DNA from: Spirometra erinaceieuropaei
Taxonomy: Eukaryota > Platyhelminthes > Cestoda > Diphyllobothriidea > Diphyllobothriidae
NCBI GenBank assembly: GCA_902702965.1
Contig: CACRXP010000139.1
Coordinates: 1,097,806 to 1,161,805 of the forward strand
Direction of reading: 5' to 3'
DNA: 64,000 bases
Shown here: positions 36,801-51,800 of the stretch, in pieces
Position numbering within the stretch: the stretch's first letter is position 1
Layout: each line of letters begins with the position of its first letter
The notes under the pieces: model-generated
What the model was told of the DNA's origin: nothing
Seen by the model: only the letters and a program-made list of their open reading frames with translations
Database searches by the model: none
Position numbers and translations under genes: made by a program

Positions 36801-39800
36801 TCAAACCCAAAAGTCTTTTCTTCGGCTGTCACTTCCAATGTTTTCTGCCACCTTACATACTGACTGCTCGACCTTCTTGACCGACTGCGCCCACTGTATG
36901 GTCCACAAAGGGTGAGGGCAGGGGCGATGACTGGAGCAGGGTTTCTTTTAAAATGATAGCAGAATTGCGCTGCATCGCCCGCACTCCCTCCTCCACTCTC
37001 AGGGTCTGGTGCCAAGGCGTAGCCAAGAAAACCTGAGGCGGGTGGGGGCGCAAGCGGCTGTACACGCACTGAAGGGTACCAGCACACTCTCCTGTCCACA
37101 ACAAAGACATGAGTAGGATTTTAACCAAAAACAACACCAAGAGCATCGACTGGCGTGACCGGAGCCGGCCGTAGTCGTGTCTCCACACCCTTGGCGCTTA
37201 GTCCCTGGCTATCTTACGCTAATTAATAATTACGCACAATTTAATCCTTTAATTCATAAAGCAAAATGGACTGACTCGCGGTAGTTACCACGCCAAGCCC
37301 ATAATAGGTGCGTCCGTTTAGAAACAGCCAGTCACTCTAAATGGCATATCAAAGGCCCAAAGCCATCAGAGCCTCCGTAGCTTTCCTTAGTTGAATGTTT
37401 ATGCTCCTTCTATGTAGATTAAACAGGATTTGGAATTTTTAAGGCTTATTGGTCTAATTGTATGAAGGCGTTCCAAAATAAGGCACAGACGAATTTTTTA
37501 AAATAGGGAACACTTACTGGTGTTTATCTAACAATTAGCTTATATTTCAGCCAATTGTGTTTCGAGAGCAGTTCTTTGTAAAATGTCCAGCAAAACTTTG
37601 AGAGATTCAGGAAACAAAGTTTCTAATTGGAGAAACAATAAGGTATTTATGAAGCAGAGTATTTCTCTCGAGGATATTGTTCTCAGATATCATTTTTATC
37701 ACCTGACACTTCATTCTGTCTCCGTTCTATCAAGTGATGCGCCATCATTAGAACGGAGAGCAAGAGAAAATATCGAAAATAGACTTAAGAACATCCACTA
37801 AAGATGGTCTGAAAATGGGTCTACCCTACGAAGTACTGATAAACTACCGGACCAAACCGTTCGTTAGATTTTTTTATTACCATTCGGCGGAGTGGCTACT
37901 ATGAAATCATGTAATCCGTTGCCCATAGCCTTACTGCTATCCATTTAGAAGCTACAACCTTATACAACGGCAGAGCAGCGTAAAACTAGCGTGCTTAACG
38001 AGTGCACTGCTAAGACGCGGGAACAGGCGCCCTTGCATACAGGTGGCCTTGCGTTAAATTCCAGGAAGGGTATCTATTCTCGTTGCCTAATTATATCATT
38101 TACCCTAACCATATTCATCCTTGTATTAAGCACATGGTTACATGCATTTAACGGGATCTCTATATTCCTATACTTCTTCACTCAGACTACTCAGACAATT
38201 TACCAGATTTATACTTGTGTATGCTAGTGAAGAACTACTAAATGTAATGCACATTTGTTTGCCTACGCGGAAAAGATCCAGTTGCAATTTTCACTATGAA
38301 GTAGATAAAGATAAACTGAAAGTGTACACATATATTCACACAGCGATGGACACACACCGACTCATCGGCTTACCGAAGTCAATAATTCCAAAAAGTGTGA
38401 TGGGGCCCACAAAGAGTTAACCGCCTGTCAGAAGAAAATCAGGGAGACCTTAACAGCTGCAGGATGGTGACTGAATAAGGGGTGTTTATGTCAGTCTACT
38501 TTCATTCTCTGCGCCGCCCCACTTTTTGCAGTTCTTTAGTCAAGTTCCGCAACCAGACTGGTTCTTGCCAGGATGAAGGTACTGTACTCATAAAAATGCC
38601 TAGCATTCTTCAAAATGGAAGTCCGATTTAAGTGCACCCATAAACTGTGTGACTAGACCCCCTTACTATATCACCCCTTAAACGTGTCCTGTTTCACTCA
38701 AGGTACTTAATGATGTTTTGATGTATTTGGTGATCTAGAGTACTGCGTCGTTCCTAGCCTTAATTTAGAATTTCTTAAAAATTATCCACCTAAGGACAAC
38801 TTTTTTAATTATTTTCTCACGGAGTGCACACTGGCCCTTATTTCATTGGTACCACGAACGCCTTGGGATTTAAAATAAAGATACAAGGTTGAGTCGTCTG
38901 TTGTAGACGGTCTGGTAGATTACCTACAATAAACTTCCCTCAGAGAGTTGAACAACCATCGTTGTAGACACCTGAGTTTTATTTTTTATTGTTCTACTTA
39001 ACTTTGGCTGCTAATTCCAGTGCACTAAAATGTTTCCGTCCGAAAATCGAATTTACCAATTGTCTATACTGATTATGCCATTCGCCTATGCATGCATAGG
39101 CCCGCCCGAAAAACCCCGAGCACCACCTTTCCCGTAAGACAGGCACCTTTGGCTGTTCGTGTGTGTTTGGGGTTCTACACCCGACCGTTGCCAAAATAAA
39201 TTATAAGAAATTTGTATCCCCACAATGGAATTGTTGATAGAAACCATAGCTACCGATGATCCCGGAAATTTGAAGCACCTCTGTGTTTGCACTGTCTTTG
39301 AATATATTTCAAATTGCACTCAGACTCAAACCTGATATTTATTTCGAATTAACATCTTTATTGTGACCAAAAACGTCGAAATTAATCTTGCGGTTTTTGG
39401 TGTGTAGAACCACCCCATCTTATCCATAACTACGTGACCGTCATACTCTTAGTTTCTTAAAGGACATTAAAGGCGATTTTTTTACTAATAATTCTTTTTT
39501 TTAAATTTAAAGCCCAGCAATGAACTGAATTGGCGCAGCTCCCACTGAAGTTAATACATAACACAAATATCTCAGGTTAACAACGGTCCCTGAAGGGCAT
39601 GTTGAATGGGGGATTAACTTGACAGTGAGCGTCTTAAGAAAGGGAACAGTAGATAGAATAAGCCGTTTTATTTCTGCCACCCAAACTGAGCCACTGTCTG
39701 TATGTTTGTTTACGGTGCTCTGAGGCTCTACTTGAACTGTTATTTAGAACGCATTGATAGTCAACGTGATCTGAAGAAGCTTGTCTATCTCAAATATGCC

Positions 39801-42800
39801 GGCCAAAATTATGATGTGTTTTCAATCGAAAATAAGTATTAAGGTGGGGTTGTAAGATTGTTTATCACATACCATAATTCTAGTGAATTTCAGTCACCTC
39901 AGTATTCCAATGTTTTGAGTGAACTCCTTTACGCCCGTCGACTAAAACCACGCTCGTAAAATGTGATTACTTACATAATACGGCTTTTACATTGATTTTC
40001 GATGCTCTCATATTACGGTTGCCCGAAAATTAATGGCTTTTTACATCATTATAAAATATGAGTCAATCAGATGTTGTATCTCTGCTGACCGATTTCCTCA
40101 TCACTTTCTATTCGGCTTTTAAATGACAATGTCACCGCAATATTCACGAGACTACTGAGTCGGATCCATGTTACCCACTAGTGTGTCAGGTTCAACTATC
40201 CACGAACATCTTCAGGGAATTGAGAAAATGCCAATAGGGAATTTTGATTCCGCTCGAGATCTCGCTTGATATTCGAACCCACATTTTAACATCTACAGCC
40301 GTCTTCCATCGAGGAATAACATCTTGTCATTTCCACATCGCATTACTGTGTGTGATAGAAAATGTGTTCTGTATCATTACAGGGAACGAAAGGTCAGTGG
40401 TAACCGTAGGCAAGTGTAAAATCCAAAACCAGAGCTTACTTTTGTATTTTATGAAACATGAAATGTACCATTCCTTGTGAAATACCGGAATGTGAAAGAG
40501 CCGTTAGTGCAGATATATGTTACAAACAACCGGATCCTGTGCAAAAAGCACGCCCAAAGTGCCCTGCATTTGTAAACGGAGGTAATTTTTATTTAATTAT
40601 TTAGCATGGCAATGCAAGGTCACAGGCCGCAAACAAACCTAGATAAAATAATATCTTTAGAATGGGAGGTTCTGTCACATCTCACATACTCAACTAACGT
40701 AACATTTGCGGAATTCTAGTCGTCTCGATCATTAGAACGCTTTTGGTAAACAATAATTCAAAGACGAAGGGACCTTAATAATGATTCTTCAGAATTTTTT
40801 TGGAAAAAAGGTAGATTTTTTTTACCTGGTATTAAACAATTTTCTGATTGTCGGGCAGCTTTTTTGAAAAACGATGGTGAACCCAATTTGGATTCAAACT
40901 GCTCAGAAAAAAATTACTTACACTTGTTTTATAACCTTTTGGTGAACCGCAGCTATTATCCGAACAACCTACTGTATTTAAGCCTATTTTAGTGAAAGTT
41001 TCGTTTTTGTACTTCATTGGTAACGAACTGCATCTCCAATTTTCGAATTTGGCCTATATTTTCACTTACGCCCAGAGTCCACAAACCTCCTGACGTATAC
41101 TTTCCCTGTAAGTAAAGTCACTTATGATAAGAAAATGCAAACAGTCAGGTCACAGTTTACCCAACGAAACCTAAATCATCGCCAGGGCTACTGACTATGG
41201 AAGGCGCGAGCTGCCCAATTCATTGTTTCTGGCCTCGAAGTTCATCAGGAACCGCAGCGATTCTCCCCATCGTTTTCCTCGAAGAGCAGTTAGTCCTCGG
41301 CCGTTAGTCACTTGGATGCAGTTGAAGAAGTTAACTTTGCATCGTGTCCGGACACGTGGGATGAATACACAGGCGTTAGTGCTAGCGATGTGCGTTTATC
41401 GATCAACGGCCACCTGTAAATCTTGTTCTGTGTTTTTCTGCTGCATTTATCCGTCGCACTCTCGGGTGAAACATTAGAGAGCCAACCCCGAACTTCAGCT
41501 GAATCACTTCTTATTTCTGATAATCGAACTTTCGTTTAAGCGTTTTCGGACTCACAGCCCTCCGTGTGCAATAGCAAAAATCAGATAATACGCAAAACTG
41601 CAGATTAACGTACTAAGGTTGCAAACTGTGAACGAGGAAGCCATTAGATGTCTTCTTACACTTTAAATATTCGTTGTTCTCATAGTTTATATCTTTACTG
41701 TCAGCATTACTTTAACCTCAGTAATTCTTTCGACGTTTTGACTTGCTCGTGCTATTAGCTCTAGAAGGGGAAAATAGTCGCCAAAGCCAGTAAATACTAA
41801 ATGTTTGTGGAATGCTAACTTTTGTCTCTAATCTTGGGCGTTTCGACGTAAGATTTTTCGCAGTAAATACGGCCATCTGCGTTATAGTTTGATTGATTAG
41901 AAAATCGCATTAATCGTTAAAAAATAATTAAATGTTGACAGATGAACATGCGTCTGTTTGCCAAGCCGGACCCATGCGTAACTCAATATTTTGCAACTGT
42001 TCAGCCACTTATTACATAAATTGCAGTAAAAAGGAAAGCTGAATGAATAAAAGGATTCTTACGGAATCAATATTGCCGAAGCCTTCGAGATTTAGCTGGT
42101 AAGTGAACATCAGTTTGCCCACTGATTCCGGTTGCATTTTTAGCTTGACAACAAGATTCGTTTCTGCTGGGATATAGCCTTCCTGGTGAGAGAGAAAACT
42201 GAGACCGTATTGGAAGAATGCCGGTTTTACCAGAGGCCATTCCGCGAAATTCTGCAGGGGAAACAAAACGTTTTGCAACGGTCAGCAATAGACCAATTCT
42301 ATAATTAGTAAAATTGGATCATTTGAAACGTCGAATCCTAGTTGCTCCAAATTTATAGCCTGGTTATGTCGGACGCAGTGTCATTGCGATCTTATTTACT
42401 TCAAAGCACGAAACGTAAGATATGTAATTTTTAGGCGATGTAAATTCAGCTCAAAACTGTCCCTTAAATTCTAAACGAAAGCTAACGACGTTTCCGCACT
42501 TAGAAGAATTAGAGGAGATACCACCAAAGCTATTATGTATTCATTTATACCTAAGACAACCTGACCCTCATTTTCTTTTTTCTTTGGAAACACGGCAAAT
42601 ATAAGCAAGAAAATCGACCTTGAAATTGTATCAACTACATTTATCACTTAGGTCTTTCTTATTTTTAGAAAAATCGCTTTAAGTAATCTTTATGAAAAAT
42701 ATGAAAGATTTGCTATTATACGGTTTTGAGCGTTTGCAATTGAGTCCCCCTAACTGCTGGACATCCATAAAGTAAACATATTTTTAATGAATTTCCTGGT

Positions 42801-45800
42801 TTAAAAATCCGCACGGGACCGATGATAGTATTGCCAGCGGTCACAGACTTTATGAAGAAAATAAGTGGCGGCTGCACCCAATCAGCACACATGATGTTGA
42901 TCAATGACAAAATTCTACACTACGTAATAAACCAATGTTGTTAAACCATGTTTTTAGTGAAAACTTGGTGAACTGCATTTGGTTAAAATAGGGCAGGTAA
43001 CTACTATTATAACAAACAACTGAGTCAAGGTGTAGAGTGGCCGCGCTCGATTAATAGCTTGAACTGAAATGGGACGCAAACCATAAACGGGTGGCCTATA
43101 GACCACTTCTAATGTAATAAATATAGACAAAACGGGCACTTTTACCGATCAAGCCACTGATAATGATCTTGGGGGTCAGATGGCTGGTTGAGGTGGATAA
43201 AATATGTGCAAACCCCAAACGTTTTTCGGTAGAGTCAGTAACGTGATGCAGCAAGAAAGTGCCGTAGAGAGCAATTTTGCACTAGATTATGTATGTGTTT
43301 AGCATGCTACACATACGAGTACTAGGAAACGGGAAATATCAGTTTATTTTACCTTGGCACTGGCCAGGGACGAGAAAAAATGATGCCCTTTTTCCTTATT
43401 TTCACCCGAAATTTCTTCCGACAGCATAAAAAAGATTAAACTGTAACATGAGTTGAATGAATGAAACTACAATTAAAAGTTTGAGGCTTGCGAGTGTGAT
43501 TCTTTTTTTATACGTAACGGTGTATTGGGAGATTTTGCTAGTTCTCGATAAGTAGCACAGCCGATATCGATAAACGCAATTCGCTACAGTAGCCGCAACT
43601 ATCACCTTCACTGAAATATCCTCAGAAATACCAAGGGCCACTTACCATACACAACTTTCAGGAAACCCAAGGAAACACTCACGAGTTTACGAAAAGTTTG
43701 AAAAATTGAACCACATTAGTAAAGACGGCTTTGTTAAAATGCTTCGAACTAAAGAAATGAGAATTACTAATTGCCTACTTATCGCTCTTGAACGTGGGTT
43801 TAATTTCGTTGCGTTTTAACTATTTCTTTACTTTTTATTTTCCATAAGTACACTGTGGTATAAAAAAAGTGGGCGCGTACCATGTAGCCAATCTTGGGGT
43901 GAAAATTTAAAGGTATACCTGAGGTCTTCCGAATGTTCGCTTCCTTGGCTACAGACAAGGATATAATATAATTTCGGCGGATGAGGGATTTTTCATCTCT
44001 TGAATACATTCGGGTTTGACAAAGATAGTTTTATTTAAAAGCTTTCTCTTTCCAAAAAACCTATTTGGACTGGCTTTTAAATTGCAAGGTGTCATAATAG
44101 AGTTGGAGGGCTTTAAGAAGAAAATGGGTCAGCCGGATGCACCCGTGCAAATCCTAAGACCTCATAGTTACTGACTTCACGAAAGTCCTTAAATGAAATT
44201 TAAAACATATATTTAACCAGAAAGTCTCACTACGTCAATTCATTGCTCACGCAATGCTTGGCCGGCATAAATAATGAAACATTACGGTATTCATGTGGCC
44301 GGTTTCAAGTAAGTTTATTACCAATGATCCGAATAAGATAGATGAAACACAGTGCAGTATTGGGATAAATCGGTTATCGCAATACCATAATTGCTAATCT
44401 TATGAGCTTAGGTAGTCGAGGCGTCAAGTCGACGCACAGGTTCATCTTTTGGACGCTGTTTGTAGGTATGCAGGCCAACCGAGCGTTTTTCCGAAGTAAT
44501 TTGCACCTAATCCTGCCCCACTGTACGCTCATGTTTACTTAGTTCATTCCGATTAGCAAAAGTCTGAAAGCCCCCATTAATTGCAATAACTAAATATGTG
44601 TAAATAACTATCCACGAACCAAACTAAGCAGTTGCCAAATCTTTTCGAATGTTATAACAAGGTAGAATAACGGAGATTGAAGAGGACAGCAGTAATGAAG
44701 GTAAAATATTAGTATGAAAGTTTTACAAAGAACGGCCTACAGGTTGTGATTTGCAAACGGTGGATTTTTAATTGAACATGTGTGAGAAAGCATGTGACTG
44801 CGAAACAGAAAAATAAAAATAGACGTTCAATGAAAGCGCAAAATTAAGCTCACACTGTTGAGATCTTTCAGCAAAAGTTAATTAACTGAGCAAAATGCCC
44901 CTATCAATTGACACAGTGGCATGTCGCTTGCCATAAACTACGACGATAAAAAATTACTTTGTCTCAATACTACGGCTAATCTTCCCATGCCAAAGCTGAC
45001 ATGCAGTTTCCACGATGTTCTAATAATCTTGCAAATACTGAGCTAGATAGTTATAACTTCTGCAAGAACGTAATAAAGCTGATGCACAAATGTCAATAGG
45101 TCATTTTAAGTTTACGTCAGACCAGATGCTTGTGACTGCCATTTGTACGCGGGTTGCCTCTGAGGCGAAAAATATGTTTGTGCATGCAATCCTACGTGTT
45201 TCGTGAACCGATCGCTGCTTGTTGTAATCCTTCTGGAAGAGCTGGTCTGCCTATTCATTTGTTCTTATTGGAAAGGGGTATTTTTAGCAAAACAACTAAC
45301 AACACATGAAAGGTCAGGTTTCGCCTACGCTGAAAAGGTTGGCATAACGGTATATTTTGAAGAGAAACGATCGGTTGTTTTGCAGTGCATATTCAACTGC
45401 ACGGGCACGTGAAAAATTCGTTATACAAAATGCTGATGTACTGAATCCGAGCCAAATTTTAGATCCGTAACGGCAATTTATGGGTGTCAAAGGCCTTTCA
45501 AGAAGTGTGCGCTGCCCAGCCCTTTTTAACCATTCCTTTTTACTAGTTGTTTAAGGTGACTGTTGTTCAACGAAAAGTCAATACCAAAAACAGACAGCTA
45601 AGGCTTTTACAGAGCTTGTTAATAGAAGCCTTCTTATCACTAAAAACCCCAGATAAATTACAGATAAATTTTTGCAATTAGAAACCGGAAAACAAATTTG
45701 GGTTTATTTTTAATTTTGATTTCCATCAAGGGCAACTAGCTGACTGCAAATTAAGCTGACTTTGGGCTACTGGAGATATTTTGCGCCTTTAAGGCGGTAG

Positions 45801-48800
45801 TGCTATAAATACAAAAATGGCCGTTCTTTAGTAACTCAGTGTCCGAACAGTAAATAGGGATATGCAACTTGACATTCAGTTAAGTCTACATTCTCATCTT
45901 GTCTAGCGGATTATTATATTTCTACATATCAGGGCACCCTATGTTTGTTGTAGCTAAAATTATTCAGTCGTAAGTGATAATTTTTTATACCTTTTCTCTT
46001 TTCAAAAGAAACTAAATGTTGATTCCCCTCATGATATTTTCAACGTGACCGGTATTGTCTCTTAAGCAAAACTCTTATGCACTGCGTATCAGTTTAAACT
46101 CGCCGCCAAGGATAAAGAGAATTCTTTAGGTTTTTTGTGTTCCATAATCAAACATTCACTCATGCGGTCCTGGTAAAGGTCTTGTCTTGTGCAGATAATC
46201 AAGTGAAATCTCCTTTCAATAGCGTTTTTAGGCAGGTTTTTGCAGCTATGATCGGCCACAGTGCACAGTGAAAAGTGCTACTTCTGACGTGCCTAAATTC
46301 GGTACTTATATTTTACCCATTGGTTGGCATGGCCTACGCTTTCGCAATATGACAGCTTTCATGTAAAATGTATGGGCGAAGCAACAGTGGAAAAAGCATT
46401 TTAATTGGCTGTGACAAGAAACTGTCAGCTAGTTTCCTTCAACGTTTGACAGTCGTGCACTATCTGGCATATCTCATAAAATGTTAGCGAAAATTTTAAA
46501 ATGTTTTTTCGATTAGAAATGATTCCAGTTAACATTTAATGAGACAGAGCAAATACTGTTCCTGAAAATCTAAGGCAGCTACCTGCTACGAAGGCATTTT
46601 TTAGCATTAGGAATCAGGGCGTACTGCACGTGCTGTTCCCTGCGATTTTTCGTCGAATTCAGTTCTTACACATTATAATCATGCATATTTATTCTATTCC
46701 CATCTAGAGGTCAATAAAAGTATGACCTAGCAAAGAAAAGTATTTCGGCACGGATTTACTTGAAAAGGCACAAGATGGGGTTTCGGTCGTTTGGATTTTC
46801 GCATAGCTGACAGTCAAGGTTTTGAAATAACACTTATATGTCAAACCTGTCAATAATTTTTATCTTCAAAGTGTATTGCATTTCGGAGAACATTAAAGAG
46901 CATAGGGGGTTATGTATGTGAGATAAAAATTTGATGATCTGCTTGTAAAATGAAACATGCTTGATCTTTTGGTTTTTGGAAGCTCAGATCAAGAAACCCT
47001 GTAAAAACCAGTATAACGTTAGATAATGATACAAGATGTACAGGGTTCTGTCAGATGAATCACAAATAATTAATCAGGCCGGGTTGTATAGGCAATGTTC
47101 AATGTGAGAGAACTCCTGGGAGCGCAATAATGATTGAATTCGCTTGGACAAATTGCAAAAAATATACTCGATCGACAACTTTTGAGGATTACCCCAACTG
47201 TCGATCTGCGCATGCTTGTTCTTCTGGTCGAAAGTTAATGCCCAAACTTAACTTAGTTTAATAAACATTGGGACGAGACCAAAATAGCATTGTCTCAATT
47301 TACCCAATTTCTATCAGAAGCCTGAATTCTAACAGGCCTTGGCCGGGTTTGGTCTGAAAAGTTATTTCCTGTTTGTAATCATTGTCTCCACGTTTATGAC
47401 CGGATGATCTGGGTGGCTAAGATCGTTGGGCAATCATAAGAACCATTGATTGGCAGGCCTACATGTTCAGAACTAGACAATCTTCCCTCATTCGGTGCGA
47501 AATTTATTTCCGCGCCTCATAGCATTTAAACCCTTTGGCTTCTTGTAGTTTTTATGGCCATACGCACGATTGACACTGCTAATAATTGCGTTCGCTGTCG
47601 TGTGTGCAGGTCTATTTTTGTCTTATGACAGCGAGGGTTGCCTTCTTGTGCTAGCCGTAAGGACAACTCTCATAAAATGTTTTAAAAAATGTCGGGATCC
47701 CTTTCAAAATAGAAAGACTTACTTAAGTAGTTTCCTGACCCCAGAAAATGTAAAGGAAAATCCCAACATATTTCAATTTTGATATGGTATCAGCTTTTAA
47801 ATATAATTCTTCCGGCCGCTTGAATAGACCGCACCCAGTTAAAATGAATGTTAAGACACCAAGACTTTCTCTCTTAAGTTCCAATGTCATGCTAAATGCA
47901 AATATATGTTATTGAAAACGCACTCAAAAATACATTTATGTACTCATTTATTTTACATCATGTGTCCTTAGTTTTACACGAAAAAAGGGATTCTTTGGTT
48001 TTATAAATATCTGTTGTTATAAGGTTTTTAAGGATGCCAAATGTTTTATTTAAATATCATCCCATCTGTCCGACTGATGATGTTCCTTGTGAAATATACA
48101 GCATGGTCTACATTTCTGCAGACAGTTTCGAGCCCTACGTGGTATTCTAATAGCGACATAGTGGAATATCCGACTTTCCTTATATTTACAGTATGCGGTA
48201 TATACTTTGTAAGGCCTAGACACAAATGCGGCAGCCGCCACATTAAAGTTTTCGGGAGTTCGGAGTTTATACTCGTTTTTAGGCATGCAGTTTGAAGAAG
48301 AAGTGACTATAAAAAATAAAAATTTTTCTGTGACCTATGTTATATGCTTGAATGTATAATGGCATAAATAATAACGGAAAACAGTGCACTACTTAGGCGG
48401 TCATTTCGACAAGTTTGCTTATTGCAGGAGGCCGAAAGAAACGTGTTTGAAGGGCCAACATCTTCGCGCAGCTAATATGCCGTGGGCTTATGCAGCACGA
48501 TCATTAAAATTGTAATCCCACCTTAGTTATCTCTCCTAACCGAAAAATCGTTTTGCAACTTCCATTTGAATTTAATGAGACTGCCCACTGACTGTAGAGG
48601 ACCCATAACTTTGTCTGAATCTCTTGCATTTATTCTTACTCATCGTTTGTGCTTGCCTATGATTATGTAGTAAGTGGGTGCAACGGCAACACCATTGCCA
48701 TATCTGAGCTGAAGTGCGTCTGGTTGTATTTGAATGGAACGCCGAAATTTTGGGGGTTAGTCAGCTTTACCCAGTAATACATGAAGCATCCTATGCCTGT

Positions 48801-51800
48801 AAATGGTGCCGCAAAACCTTTGTCTCTCTTAATAACACACACAGCTGTCTGTTTTACGGCCAGGACGGTAACTTGTTGCCGAATGACGTACTTCCTTTTG
48901 ACGGGCCCCCGGGTGTGCCCAAGATATGATCCGACCATGGCTACAAGGTTTACTGCTTTGATGTCCAAGGGGCTTAAACAAACTGGCTCTTCTGGAACGC
49001 GTATCGTCTTTCTGTATATAATCTCCGTCCTCCTCGCATGTCGTTCTCTATCCCATTTTGTGTTGTGTTTCTGAACTTACGAACCCGAAATCTAAGTCCT
49101 GATCTGCGCAGAAAAATTGTTTAGGAAAATATCAGTCTACTCCAATCACATAAGATACTCCCATTCAAAAAACGTTAGCACTTTTGCTTACCACGATTGA
49201 GACTGGAGGGTTCAGTAACTGCCAGCAGTCTTCGAAGGGGTAGTGGGTGTAAATGAGTTCCCGGGGATCGACTTTGTAGTAAAACATATCTGTCTCATAC
49301 TGCAGGGTGGCAGCCGCCTTTGCCGTGACGCTGTTGGCGCTGGGCGTTGTGGTAATGTTTGGACTACGCAGAGCCAAACGTTGGGCTGCCCAGGTGCAGT
49401 CAAAGAGGTACCATGTGCCATCAAGACAGGCCGCATTCCAGGAATGCTGAAGACCAGAAATTAGCGGTGGCAGAGCGCCTGTCTCTGGATGGAAGAGGGG
49501 CTCGTTTGGCTGCAGCAGCGGCTGACCGACTTTGTAGTCCACGCTCTTGGCAATGCCGCGCACCGTTACGCAAGGAATACCCGAGTATCGGCACATCGAT
49601 TCAAAGGCCTGTTAGAACAGCAACAGTCATAAAAAGATAAATATCACTTTATGCCAATAGAAAATGATCCTCTGGACGAGTGACCAGCACAAATATTGTC
49701 AGCAAAAAAACTTCTGAAGTCTCTTAGGTTTCAAAGGTCTTCACTTGCAAACGTACTGGGCGGTTAATCTTTAAAGGAGTCGATTGTATTTAAAGATCCA
49801 CGGCCGTCTGCTGCCGGATGTTGTTGTAAAGCGAATATTCAGCAGCCATTTTATTCGCGTTAACTTCAACCGGCGTTTTTTACAACAGTCAATGGAACAA
49901 TTAAGTTGAACTGTTTTCACATCCAAGTCAGCAAATGTTCTCTGTATAGCCAGTTGGCAAATAATAGCGCCCACACTAGTGGTGTGAAAGAGCATCTTTG
50001 CGAGTTATACACCGTACATTATTTCAAGAGCACTTTCTGCATGTCTGGTAAAAATTTGTAACAAATTACTCTAAAGAACATGTAAATGTCAACAGGGTGT
50101 GATTTATGGAGACATTTAGCATAAGCTAAATCAGCAAGTATTTTTCGCATTAAGAAGTATCAGTAAAAACTGACTTATTAAGCGAAATTCATGGCCATCA
50201 GTGTTTTACTGCCTTATTTAATCATCAAACACACATATATAGACATTATTCGGATAGAGATTTTTGGCTTTTTAAATGCCAAGTATAACTAGTCGATTCA
50301 CTCTGTTCATAAAAATTAATTTTCGCCGGACTGCACATATGCCTTCGTAATAAAACCTCCCAGCAACGATGAATAGATCTACGTTAGTGGATGCAAATAG
50401 GAATTATCTTCTTATATTCTCAGAAAACGTCCAATGAAACATGCATCTTGGATACGCATTCATTTCGGTTAGGATGAAATTTGGTTTCCGCACTACGATG
50501 CTGTGAATTATCGTTAGACCATATTTGAGGTTGTCTCAAGCTGCCCCTAGAAAGATGAAAAGGTTGCAACTTTGTTACTCGATAACCGAAAACTTGTGCA
50601 CATTCCGAAAGAAGCTCATAATTTTTATTATAATGTATTTAGAGCACTTTAATAAAGACATAAAAATTTCCAAATTTACGGTTATGTGAGAGTGTGTCTG
50701 TTTACTACAGTAACTGGAGAAGCCTGAAATGAAACTTCCAACCTTTAAAACTGCCAGGAAATCCTTGCTGCTGGTCCGAAGTTACGGAATTCTAAAAGGC
50801 TTGTTGTAAACGGCTAAATTAATTAAACTAGCGATCTATTAGTTTTAGAATAGGATTGATCAACTGGATTCGGATCCTGTTGTTCTACTTTTTTTGTGAA
50901 CGCTGGCCTTACCTATGTGTAGATTCATAAACAGTTTAAGGCATAGTATTCCACACTGGCGTAGATTGACGGTACGCGTGTCCGACCACAAAACGTAGTA
51001 ATAGTAGTATTCGAAATGTATACATGTCTGAGATTTTGCTCTCCCATCCGTTGGTCATGCAGCGGCAAATTCCGGCAGGGTTACCTGTTTGCTAGCAAAA
51101 TTTATCGTTCGGTGACGTTTGGCTTCTTTGATGATCCTTTTTAAAAGGCTTCTCTTGAGAATGAATTCAGGAATCAGAAGAGACTCATGCGTTCGCCAGA
51201 TATTTTTTAAGTCCCTCTCTGTTTTCTCCAATGAGGACAGCACAAATGAAGAGGCAACGTACTCGTCTGAGGGTACATTGAATGAATACTCTCGGAACCA
51301 AGCGCCTTAAAACGCGTTATACCAAAGGCAGCCCAGGTGAGCCAAATGTTCATGTTCATTGCACTGTCCGTTTGCAAAGTTTAGAGGCAACTAAGGCGGT
51401 TGTCCTATTTAAAGATTCGCCAGTATCCGTTTAATACTAATGCATGCTCAAACAACGCAGCTCTTGGCTTGATCAAAGGTGTCACAGACGCAGCAGGCCA
51501 GACAATTTCCTTGCTCATCAAGAGCGGCAAATTTCCTAACATTATCTTAGGATCGTTGCAATTGACATCGCTAAATACCAAAATAACTGTTTGCCGTCAG
51601 TGCATGTGCGGTCAGCTGAGTCATTGAAGAGAACGGCCGGAGTTTTGTTGACTCAGCATCTCTCTATGATAGTGTTAAGAGCAGATATTTGTTTACGTTA
51701 GAAGGCACATCTAATGGTCTTGGAAAGTGAGAATTAAATGCACCAGTTATGAGGTTGTTTTGGATGCTCATATAATTGCTCGCTTAGCTTACTACCATCA

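Larger units (their letters stand above)
28052..42062. other. Intron between exons D and E (14.0 kb), rich in retroelement relics
   Basis: The largest intron holds a Penelope-like relic on the opposite strand (31140-31945), a head-to-head SINE pair (32320-32600), an RT fragment (33404-33499) and a possible tRNA-like repeat at 36.7 kb next to a GC-richer patch. The stretch 29.1-31.1 kb has locally more balanced base composition and may be the rest of the Penelope-like element, but I could not identify motifs in it. From about 37.2 to 42.0 kb I see nothing definable. Protein continuity between exons D and E argues against a missed exon here. Confidence 0.65.

Noticed and set aside
40262..40345. 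B-box-like GGGTTCGAATATC on the minus strand near 40.27 kb
   Set aside because: The B box is good, but no A box or shared inner block was found at the right spacing.
51055..51299. Minus-strand frame with LKNIWRTHESLLIPEF and a GTAACC donor-like end, considered as a missed exon between B and C
   Set aside because: Exons B and C already join seamlessly through the transglutaminase-like loop, and the segment has no KY family similarity. Its acceptor is also poor.
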